From a virus, in IMG/VR virus record IMGVR_UViG_3300017963_000020, positions 24,134-88,133 of that record: a stretch of DNA of 64,000 nt; one strand, given 5' to 3'. Below are positions 57,354 to 64,000 of this stretch, one piece after another. The translations under genes and the position numbers were made by a program. The first letter of the stretch is position 1. Every line of letters begins with the position of its first letter. The notes beneath the pieces were generated by a model, which saw only the letters and a list, made by a program, of their open reading frames with translations, did not search any database and was not told the DNA's origin.

Positions 57354-58294
57354 CAGGATAGATCCACATAAGGAGGCTCGGTGTATTTGGAGAGCTGCGA
57401 ATCAACGAGTGAGTCGCCAGTGATGCCGACGCCTCCACCGTCGGCTCCTCCATAGAGAGTGTAAGAGTACCGATCCGTCTTCTCGCTTTTCAGCTTTTCC
57501 CCAAACAATCTTTCGTCGTACTCTTCACTGTTGATTTTGTGCTGGAGTTTCTTGAGGATCAAGATGGTAGCTCGCTCGATTAAACGTGGAACCGCCCCGA
57601 ATGTGACGACCTTCGTTCCGATGGGAAGCTGCTGTTTGTTCTTGGTTTTCAGCTTGTCGAATTGCAGCTTGCTCGTTCCTGTCTCGATTCCGTTGACGAT
57701 CGCCATACCAAGGACCTCCCTCGTGGTATCGTTTTTCTCGAACACGAGGACGTCCCTTAGATCGAAGTCGTTCAGGCTTGTGACGATCGCCTCCGTCCCA
57801 TCGTAATTGATTGCCGTCGTGATATCGGTTTCGACCTTTCTGAGAGTCGTGCTCCTGGACTCCTGATCAAACCAATCCATCCAGCCTGTATAGGCGTCCA
57901 GGACCACGTTCCCTCTACCACGAAAGAATCGGGCATAGAGGAGTTCTACGAACCGACCCCTGATTACGAAGTCGTCCGGCGGGAATGACGTACGATCGGC
58001 TCCTCCAACGAGGATATCCATTCGCGACGGCATATAATCCCCGGACACGTCGGCAGTATAATCCTCTTCGAGCGAAATCACTTCAAGGATGGGGATACGG
58101 TTCGGATGGTAGCAGATTGAAGAACCGTCCCCGTCCAGACGTTTCTGGCTTCGTACAGGAACGAACCATTGTCCGAGCACGTCGGACAAGATTTCGGAGG
58201 CTTCCCGGATCAGCCTCAAAGCGTCCGCTTCTGGGAGGTCGGCTTGTGCAAAGCCTTCCTGACGAAGCCTGTGAATCGTCGTGTATTCCACCAT
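57353..58294 (-). CDS. head-tail adaptor (gp6-like) candidate
   Basis: 313 residues. The N-terminal helical part (TIHRLRQEGFAQADLPEADAL) and beta-rich centre look like adaptor/head completion proteins of the gp6/gp15 type, which fit under the portal. Only context and pattern support this. It starts after a gap behind the acidic protein at 58323. Confidence 0.6.
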   Translation of the reverse strand: MVEYTTIHRLRQEGFAQADLPEADALRLIREASEILSDVLGQWFVPVRSQKRLDGDGSSICYHPNRIPILEVISLEEDYTADVSGDYMPSRMDILVGGADRTSFPPDDFVIRGRFVELLYARFFRGRGNVVLDAYTGWMDWFDQESRSTTLRKVETDITTAINYDGTEAIVTSLNDFDLRDVLVFEKNDTTREVLGMAIVNGIETGTSKLQFDKLKTKNKQQLPIGTKVVTFGAVPRLIERATILILKKLQHKINSEEYDERLFGEKLKSEKTDRYSYTLYGGADGGGVGITGDSLVDSQLSKYTEPPYVDLS

Positions 58295-58322
58295 CTTTCA
58301 GCCCTCAGTTTTGGACTTGGAG

Positions 58323-58868
58323 CTAGTCCTCGTCGTCCTCGTCGTTGTCAGCCGACACGTTCAGCCCGAGGATTTCGGTGGTGTCCCCGTCTTCCTCGTC
58401 TTCATCCTCGTCGTCTTCGTCCGGCTCGGGCTCGCTCACCTTCTTGGATGTCTTCGGTGCTGACTTCTTCTTCTTTTTCCCGCCTTGCTCTTTCTTGGCG
58501 GATTCCTTGTCGCCGTCCTCCTCCTTCTTGGACGTTTTCTTCTTGGGTTTGTCGGTCGTCAAGACTTCCGACTTGCCCTTTTGTTCGAGAGGAGTCGGTT
58601 CTGGCGGAGCGGTCTTGGCGTAGCTGAGAGGCTTGACGCCTTCTTCTTCCGCGAGCGGATTCCCGTTCGCATCACATTCCTCGATGTCCGCCTTGCTCCG
58701 GAACATGATGATGTCGCTGGAAAGCTCCACCTTGACCGGATTGGCTTTGTCGAAGGAATAGTGATGTCCCATCATGCCGAAGCAGACGTAGGACTGAGCG
58801 AACTTGGGAACGAAGTAGGCGACCTCTTCGCTACCCTTCCCCCTCCTATCGAGATCCTTTTCCGCCAT
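58323..58868 (-). CDS. acidic/basic-tail structural-region protein
   Basis: 181 residues: a globular N-domain (about 1-85), then KKKTSKKEEDGDKESAKK-like basic and Asp/Glu-rich tails with a final hydrophobic patch ILGLNV. It is located in the head gene cluster. Function unknown; a decoration protein or head vertex component is possible. Confidence 0.55.
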   Translation of the reverse strand: MAEKDLDRRGKGSEEVAYFVPKFAQSYVCFGMMGHHYSFDKANPVKVELSSDIIMFRSKADIEECDANGNPLAEEEGVKPLSYAKTAPPEPTPLEQKGKSEVLTTDKPKKKTSKKEEDGDKESAKKEQGGKKKKKSAPKTSKKVSEPEPDEDDEDEDEEDGDTTEILGLNVSADNDEDDED

Positions 58869-58904
58869 GACCTATCTCCTTAAAGAGGCAAGAAGGGAAA
58901 CCCC

Positions 58905-59216
58905 TTACTTGCCGATTTCCAGGTGATCGTCGAACCCGTCTTCGAGCGTCGTGCCGATGGCGACAGCGGCGATCGGGGTTCCTCCTGTCGGGGAGCCCGT
59001 CTCGGTCCCCGTCACGGGTTCGCCCGTGATGTCGGTTGCAGCTGAGAGCGCGGAACCGTCTACCCGATGCAGATGGCCGTCGAATGCCGTCTTGAGCGCA
59101 CCGAGGTCTTCGACGATGGAGCGCAGAGCACGAATGAGGCCTTTCCATTCGTCGTCGGAAAGGTTCGCGCCTCCGTCCGCGAAGCTCCAGGGGATTTCGT
59201 ATGCCGTTCCGGGCAT
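58905..59216 (-). CDS. small head-cluster protein
   Basis: 103 residues, mixed, with a Gly/Thr-rich middle. Located directly after the major capsid gene, where decoration or stabilising proteins are common. No family is recognised. Confidence 0.55.
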   Translation of the reverse strand: MPGTAYEIPWSFADGGANLSDDEWKGLIRALRSIVEDLGALKTAFDGHLHRVDGSALSAATDITGEPVTGTETGSPTGGTPIAAVAIGTTLEDGFDDHLEIGK

Positions 59217-59267
59217 ATCTCGTTCCTCCTGAAAAAGAACTCAGGTCAGGAGCAGTCCTCACCCCGA

Positions 59268-60554
59268 TTAGTAAGGACGGCGTCGGACGTTGATCCCCTT
59301 GACGACCTTGTCCAGCGACTCGACCTGCGTGTCCGTTTCGTTCACCACGACGGTCTCCCACCGAACGTAGTCCTTTTCGAATTCGGTGTAGATTTCCGTC
59401 TTGTCCAGGTTCCCCCAGATGAAGTTCAGCGGGTTCGCGAGCCATGCGATGGAGCCGTCGTTCAGCGTTCCCGCCGAACCCGAGTCCGTGCCGACGTAGG
59501 CCGCGACCGCGATCCCGAGCGTCGCCCATCCGTTCGCGGCGGAGATGGTGAGCGTGTTCGCCGATCCCGGCGTCGGATGCTCGAGATAGAGATGGCCGAA
59601 CCCGTCGTCCCGCGCGATGATCGTTGTGAGACCCGCCGTTCCCCGGATGAATGCGGCGATCTCGTGCGCCGAGAAGACCCCCTGCGGAAGCGTGACCGTC
59701 TTGTTTCCCGCGCCGAGGTTGATGATGAGAGTGTCGTTCGTCCCCGTCACGATGTTCCACGGACCCTGCGTCGTGCCGAGGATGTGACCCGCCGTCGAGA
59801 CCGTCACCGAGACGGGCTTCCGCGAGGGCATGAGCGGGATGGTGATGATGGGGACACCGAACGGAGCCTCGACGTTTCCCTTGAAGGCTCGCTCGCCGAT
59901 CATGTCGATTCGCTGGCTGTTCAGCTCGACCCAGTCCACTTCGATGGACCGAGGGATGAAGAACCGCAGACCCGGATCGTCCTGGTATGCGTCCGGCATC
60001 CGGCGGATCATATTGGCGAACAGCTGTTTCGACACGAAATTGCCGTTGTGATCGACGATGTGCGCTCCGTTCGTGATCTTGTCCAGCCCGTCGTTGATGC
60101 GGAGCAGATCGTTGATCGGCGTTCCCGAGCCGAGGCTGATGTCGCCGTTGATGTGGAGGTTTTCCATGTCGGTCGCGATCTGCATCATCATCGCGTCCGT
60201 CACCTGACGCACGAGACGATCGCGCGCGACGTTCCTCCGGATGGCCCGATGGGTGATGTGCCATCTCGAAACCATCTCGGCCGTGTCCAGGGCGATCTGG
60301 TTGAAGAGAGGCGAACCCGTTTCCGTGATGAGAGTGTTGTCCGCGAGGCCGACCGTGATCGGCTCGCCGACGTGGAGCTTGGGAACCTCGAGTCGAGGAT
60401 TCTCCATGATCTCCGTCCTGCAGAGCGGGATCAGCTTGGTGAACCGACGCACGAACATCAGAAAGACGTCGCGCTGTTTCGGGTTCAGCAGACCGCCGTT
60501 CAGGAACGAAGACCCCGTGACCGCTTTGTGGATGGCTTCGTCGTTCCCGTTCAT
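59268..60554 (-). CDS. major capsid protein
   Basis: 428 residues, HK97-fold type by context and pattern. The E-loop/P-domain region is around residues 55-240. An inserted beta domain of about 110 residues sits between FGVPIITIPL and IAWLANPLNFIWG, and the C-terminal part contains the second P-domain strand. The start is ATG at 60554 after GGAGGGAAGAAAAGG; an upstream in-frame ATG has no site. The gene is more GC-rich in third codon positions than its neighbours, as expected for a highly expressed gene. Confidence 0.85.
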   Translation of the reverse strand: MNGNDEAIHKAVTGSSFLNGGLLNPKQRDVFLMFVRRFTKLIPLCRTEIMENPRLEVPKLHVGEPITVGLADNTLITETGSPLFNQIALDTAEMVSRWHITHRAIRRNVARDRLVRQVTDAMMMQIATDMENLHINGDISLGSGTPINDLLRINDGLDKITNGAHIVDHNGNFVSKQLFANMIRRMPDAYQDDPGLRFFIPRSIEVDWVELNSQRIDMIGERAFKGNVEAPFGVPIITIPLMPSRKPVSVTVSTAGHILGTTQGPWNIVTGTNDTLIINLGAGNKTVTLPQGVFSAHEIAAFIRGTAGLTTIIARDDGFGHLYLEHPTPGSANTLTISAANGWATLGIAVAAYVGTDSGSAGTLNDGSIAWLANPLNFIWGNLDKTEIYTEFEKDYVRWETVVVNETDTQVESLDKVVKGINVRRRPY

Positions 60555-60618
60555 CCTTTTCTTCCCTCCAACATTGGATTCCATTTAGACGACATTGAAA
60601 AACACTGAACCGATTCTG

Positions 60619-60636
60619 GCTGACTCCCCAGTCAGC
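60619..60636 (-). terminator. 7-bp hairpin upstream of the capsid gene
   Basis: GCTGACT (60619-60625) pairs with AGTCAGC (60630-60636), in the gap between scaffold and capsid genes. May block read-through partly or protect capsid mRNA. Confidence 0.4.
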
Positions 60637-60654
60637 TGGCCTTGGATTCCCGGA

Positions 60655-61560
60655 TCAGAAGTCCTTCACGGACTCGAAGATGGAGAAGAACGGGTTCTCC
60701 TCGCTGGTGATCTCCCGGTCCTCCTCGCCGTGACCGTAGGTCCTGGCGGAAGGCTTCGTTTCCCCTTCCGGTTGCGTGTCGCCCTCGCCTCCGAGAGCCT
60801 TCTTGATTTCCGCCACGTCCTTGAGGACCTGACCGAACTCCTTGAATTCTTCGGTCGCGGCCTCCTGGAACATGGAGACGAGCTTCTTGGACCGCTCGTC
60901 GATCTCCTTCCGGACGTCTTCGAGGATCTTGTCCGCGTCGAACGCCGGAGCCTCGTCCTTCTTGGACACGTCTTCCTTGCCCTTGTCGTCGCCTTCCTTG
61001 GCTTTGTCCTGGTTCGCCTCGGCCGACTTCTTGAGCGATTCCACCGACGTGGTCAGGTCCCCCACCTTCTCGGTCAGCTCTTTGAAAGCTTTCTCGAGGA
61101 AGGCGACCTTTTCGGTTTCGCCCTTCGGGTCGGCGTCGGGCTTCGTTCCCTCGTCTTTCTTGACGTCTTCGTCGCCCTTCACTTGACCATCCTCCTTGTT
61201 CGGGGTTTCGGGTTGCGGGTTTCGGAGAATCGATCCGAGGACCTTCTCCACGACTTGGAATTCTTCGACGACCTCATTGGCCGAAAGGCCATCCAGGTCG
61301 TCTTCGCTCTTTTGGAAGCTTTCCAGTTTTTCCGAAAGAGCGACAGCTCGGTCAATGACAACCTTTGCAGACTTGATGACCTCGGACAGAACCTCTGCCG
61401 GAATCGTCTGACCGACGAACGATTCCAGCTCGAGGAACTGAACTTCTTCCGCCATAGCTCCCTCCTTGTCACTCTTGACTAAAAGGAATTTCTTTTTATT
61501 GGCCGCACGATCGACCAAAGAAACTTCCTTGCCTTTGATGTCACTCAAGTTCTTCGGCAT
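60655..61560 (-). CDS. scaffold protein with XkdF-like N-terminus
   Basis: 301 residues. The N-terminal SLVDRAANKKKFLLVKSD resembles segments seen in XkdF-type protease/scaffold proteins, followed by a long charged, helical, coiled-coil part. Placed between protease and capsid, where scaffolds lie. Likely cleaved by the protease during maturation. Confidence 0.7.
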   Translation of the reverse strand: MPKNLSDIKGKEVSLVDRAANKKKFLLVKSDKEGAMAEEVQFLELESFVGQTIPAEVLSEVIKSAKVVIDRAVALSEKLESFQKSEDDLDGLSANEVVEEFQVVEKVLGSILRNPQPETPNKEDGQVKGDEDVKKDEGTKPDADPKGETEKVAFLEKAFKELTEKVGDLTTSVESLKKSAEANQDKAKEGDDKGKEDVSKKDEAPAFDADKILEDVRKEIDERSKKLVSMFQEAATEEFKEFGQVLKDVAEIKKALGGEGDTQPEGETKPSARTYGHGEEDREITSEENPFFSIFESVKDF

Positions 61561-61571
61561 GATTCACCTCT

Positions 61572-62822
61572 TTAGGTTTTTGCTTCGGACCGCGTTCCGG
61601 TCCCGCCAATCGAAAATCCGGTGATCTCGCCGGACTTGACCTCTTTCCATGTTTTATCGTCGATCACCTTGACGACGAGAACCCACGACCCCTTCTTTAC
61701 TGTCTGCCCGTTGATTATCAGTTCTGAAGGGGCGATATAGCTTTCCAGCAATTTGAATTTCTTTTTGAAATTTGAATGCTGATATCCAATCTTCTGAGAA
61801 TTGGCGATCCAATAGTGTGCAGCTTTGCGAACCTCATCTTCAGAAACGATGTCGTCTTGTGCGTCCACGGTATTCGGTTCAAGAACAATTCCACAGACGA
61901 TACGCTCATCTGTATCCGCCTTCAGGATCTTTGCGTTCAGTTCCGGTCCCTCATCGGTTGCGATCGGCTGAAACGCATCTATGGACCGATTGTAGATATG
62001 CTCTGAAACCTCAGCAGGACCGAAAGAGAATGGGTCTTGTTTTTCTACTCGTGAATATATTGATTCAGCCCATTTCTTTCCAGGGTCGCCTCCCCATAGA
62101 AGCCAAGCAATCCATCCAGCCGAAGGGTTCTTTTTATCCTCCCAGAATCCACGACTCTTGTCGCCTTTGGCTTCGGCATCCACAGCATGACGGGCAAAAT
62201 ATGAGACCATTCTTTTGATCGTATCCAAAGAAATATTCTTTGCGTTCGATAGATCCCTTGCTCTCGCAACCCCTACGGCAGTCCCCCCTCTTTTGAATTC
62301 TTCTCTTAGATCAAGACCGAGTTGAGCTGCGTTCTGCACAGATTGTGGAGGTTTGTATGATTCCTCCTTTCTAATATCGCCAATGAGAATAGAACCGTGC
62401 TCCAGTCCTGCCTCTTGCATTTCCGCAACGATGGCTTCGTGTGCAGATTGTATTTCCTGCCTGACTACACCGATGAACGCAAGGTCTTCGTCAGGCTTGT
62501 CCCAAAGGGAATGGATCGACTTGTGCAATCCAAGAACCTTCTTGACAGGTTTCTTTTCTGCTGGCTCGAATAGCATCGGCTTGATCTTGTTATCTTTCAG
62601 CCATTTCTCTGCATCCTTTACGGACCAGTCTTTCGTCGGGAAGCGGAGTGTTTGGACTGCCCATGCACTCGGCGGAGCGTCCTTGATATGTCCCCAGATG
62701 ATGCCGATCGTCTTCGGGATCTCCAGCTTGCCCCCGAAGATCTTTCCGCCAGCTACTCGCCGGAAGCGATCGAATTTCTTTGGGTCCTGGAGTCTAGCTG
62801 CGTGTTCGTTTGGAAAAGGCAT
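61572..62822 (-). CDS. XkdF-like prohead protease (multi-domain)
   Basis: 416 residues. The N-terminal about 90 residues start with PFPNEHAARLQDP; a middle part has KRGGTAVGVARARDLSN and GWIAWLLWGGDPG; the C-terminal about 130 residues (CGIVLEPNTVDAQDDIV ... YQHSN ... WVLVVKV ... ITGFSIGGTG) are the XkdF-like serine peptidase domain (S78-2 type). It matures the prohead by cleaving scaffold and capsid. Good support from the C-terminal domain and from gene order. Confidence 0.8.
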   Translation of the reverse strand: MPFPNEHAARLQDPKKFDRFRRVAGGKIFGGKLEIPKTIGIIWGHIKDAPPSAWAVQTLRFPTKDWSVKDAEKWLKDNKIKPMLFEPAEKKPVKKVLGLHKSIHSLWDKPDEDLAFIGVVRQEIQSAHEAIVAEMQEAGLEHGSILIGDIRKEESYKPPQSVQNAAQLGLDLREEFKRGGTAVGVARARDLSNAKNISLDTIKRMVSYFARHAVDAEAKGDKSRGFWEDKKNPSAGWIAWLLWGGDPGKKWAESIYSRVEKQDPFSFGPAEVSEHIYNRSIDAFQPIATDEGPELNAKILKADTDERIVCGIVLEPNTVDAQDDIVSEDEVRKAAHYWIANSQKIGYQHSNFKKKFKLLESYIAPSELIINGQTVKKGSWVLVVKVIDDKTWKEVKSGEITGFSIGGTGTRSEAKT

Positions 62823-62850
62823 CTATCTGTCTCCATACCTTGATTCTGGA

Positions 62851-63177
62851 TTACTTGCCCTCTTTCTTCCTTGCCTTGAAAGCGTCGGCCATTGATTTGA
62901 CCGTGTGACTGACCCGATGCTTGTGATTGTCCTCCATCGTGGAGAACCCGAGAACGTCCCCCTGTTCGTCCACGGGAAGATCGATCTTGTGAACGTGTCC
63001 GTTCACCCGTTCCGTTGTCCCTTTCAGCCTTCCCTTCGTGAGCGTCAACGAAATCCTGTGCTGATGCTGTCCCATCAGGCCGGACATGAACTCGATCCGT
63101 TCACGCTTCTTCTCCACGGGAGTTGATGCACCGACCTCGTCCCTGAGATCGCCCAAACGCTTTCTGACGTCTTCCAT
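62851..63177 (-). CDS. His-rich small protein
   Basis: 108 residues with two His-rich motifs (QHQHRI and NHKHRVSH) plus NGHVHK, spaced regularly; likely metal-binding. The ATG at 63177 follows GTAGGAGGAGCC; the longer upstream frame is unsupported. Position between metallopeptidase and protease in the head cluster. Function unknown. Confidence 0.6.
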   Translation of the reverse strand: MEDVRKRLGDLRDEVGASTPVEKKRERIEFMSGLMGQHQHRISLTLTKGRLKGTTERVNGHVHKIDLPVDEQGDVLGFSTMEDNHKHRVSHTVKSMADAFKARKKEGK

Positions 63178-63185
63178 GGCTCCTC

Positions 63186-63455
63186 CTACGAAATTCGCAG
63201 TTTCAGTTCTTCCTCGATCAAAGCGATCACGTCTTTTTCCGTTTGATCCCAGTCTTCTGCTTCTATCCATCCCTCGTAATATAGCTTGAATAGAACAGCC
63301 TCTACGAATGTACCGTCTTCGAATGTTTCCTTGTTCAAGGGCAGGATTTCTTCTGTCTCGACCTCCATCGTACCTTCGCCTTCGCCCTCTGTGTCGCCCA
63401 TATTCTGAGGGACGCCTTGATTTGCCCAGAACAGAACCTTATCTTTTAGAATCAT
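63186..63455 (-). CDS. small acidic hypothetical protein
   Basis: 89 residues, acidic (Glu-rich) with helical ends. The ATG at 63455 overlaps the previous stop as ATGA; an ATG nine bases upstream is too close to the GGAGG. No family is recognised. Confidence 0.55.
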   Translation of the reverse strand: MILKDKVLFWANQGVPQNMGDTEGEGEGTMEVETEEILPLNKETFEDGTFVEAVLFKLYYEGWIEAEDWDQTEKDVIALIEEELKLRIS

Positions 63456-64000
63456 CCTTTCCATGCCTCCACGATTGGCTTGATATGTTCTTCCATGAAT
63501 TCGAATGCACCGATCTCCTTTTTCGCAAGGAGGGCTGGATCCCTAAAGTACCACGAGAACGCTTCGCAGAAGTGTTCTTTCTCATTTGTCTTTGCATAGT
63601 CTGATATCCACTTGCCCGAACCACGACCCTTCTTTGGCTTACGACGCATCTTCGCGTCGTAATTAAGCCATTCCCTCCATGAATCGTTTGGGATCATTCC
63701 TGGCTGTCTGTCTAAACCTGTTCTTCTTAGCCTTGGATTAACTGAATGAGGCGGACCAGGATGAACAGCATGACCGACTTCGTGTACGATCGTCTTTGAA
63801 TATTCTCTGAAATTCCTTCGCGTAAATCCACCGACAATCTTTTTTCCTTTGGAATAATATTCAAACTGACTACCGATCCTGAGGCGCATCTTGCCTTCTC
63901 GGTATGTCCAATTCCCCAAGACGTTACTCTTTGCCCCTTGAATCTTTGCATAATGCAATTCAATCGAACGAATATTGTTGAAGAATTGTGGAGGCAATTC
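63452..64000 (-). CDS. zinc metallopeptidase (HExxH), 5' end cut off
   Basis: At least 182 residues; the N-terminus lies beyond the window edge. It has the HEVGH zinc motif of zincins and a downstream Glu (EHFCEAFSWYF) suited as third ligand. Such proteins near the portal may be fused to or cleave head proteins. The portal gene itself is presumably just beyond the window. Substrate unknown. Confidence 0.7.
   Translation of the reverse strand, partial: ELPPQFFNNIRSIELHYAKIQGAKSNVLGNWTYREGKMRLRIGSQFEYYSKGKKIVGGFTRRNFREYSKTIVHEVGHAVHPGPPHSVNPRLRRTGLDRQPGMIPNDSWREWLNYDAKMRRKPKKGRGSGKWISDYAKTNEKEHFCEAFSWYFRDPALLAKKEIGAFEFMEEHIKPIVEAWKG

Noticed and set aside
58846-60608. Long ORFs on both strands over the capsid gene (472 and 513 codons)
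   Set aside because: Explained by the high GC third positions of the capsid gene; no domain, no start signal.

Overview
The window is part of a large tailed-phage genome with a contractile tail (myovirus-like, Caudoviricetes). A complete set of contractile-tail genes (sheath, tube, baseplate J/gp25/spike/hub), a terminase pair, capsid genes and a phage-encoded replisome support this. Every gene I can support, roughly 73 of them, lies on the minus strand; the long plus-strand ORFs are shadows. The host cannot be named from sequence. A lipoprotein with a bacterial lipobox, Shine-Dalgarno starts and a bacterial RecA and DnaE point to a bacterial host. Many proteins carry unusual lysine-rich or Asp/Glu-rich low-complexity tails.

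Layout in the direction of transcription (high to low coordinates). 64.0-54.6 kb: head and connector genes, with a zinc metallopeptidase cut by the window edge, an XkdF-like prohead protease, scaffold, major capsid protein and head-tail connector/completion proteins. 54.6-38.7 kb: tail sheath, tube, a tail assembly chaperone with a clear -1 frameshift site (T TTT TTG), tape measure, LysM/tube-initiator-like proteins, hub, spike, gp25, baseplate J, tail protein I and a fibre-like protein. 38.7-36.8 kb: a small membrane/lipoprotein cassette (XhlA-like holin candidate, degenerate receiver domain, lipoprotein) closed by two intrinsic terminators. 36.7-33.0 kb: DnaB helicase, family-4 uracil-DNA glycosylase and primase. 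32.5-20.9 kb: an accessory block of about two dozen small genes, many Cys-rich or Lys-rich. Many are preceded by a recurring leader (consensus around ACCATATT(T)GAAAGG) and often by strong hairpins. This block also holds two long gene-free segments with repeats and a T4 gp55-like sigma factor. 20.9-5.9 kb: replication and recombination genes (DnaE-type polymerase, PCNA-like clamp, RFC-like clamp loader, acidic-tailed OB-fold-like protein, RecA, DUF932-like protein, SbcD/SbcC, RuvC, NYN protein, flap-type exonuclease, adenine methylase). 5.9-0 kb: small and large terminase behind a T4-type late promoter TATAAATA, then small genes, a radical SAM enzyme and a DUF488-like protein.

How the genes fit together: a bacterial polymerase III alpha subunit is combined with a T4/archaeal-style clamp and loader. 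The sigma-like factor together with a TATAAATA element suggests clamp-linked late transcription as in T4, although only one perfect element was found. RecA, SbcCD, RuvC, FEN and UDG form a recombination and repair set. The least explained parts are the leader-driven small-gene block (32.5-21.8 kb) with its hairpins and repeats, the inverted-repeat-flanked Lys-rich gene at 29.5-30.3 kb, and the radical SAM/DUF488 pair at the left end. RecA and one small gene appear to need a one-base shift at a homopolymer. That could mean recoding or a sequence error.
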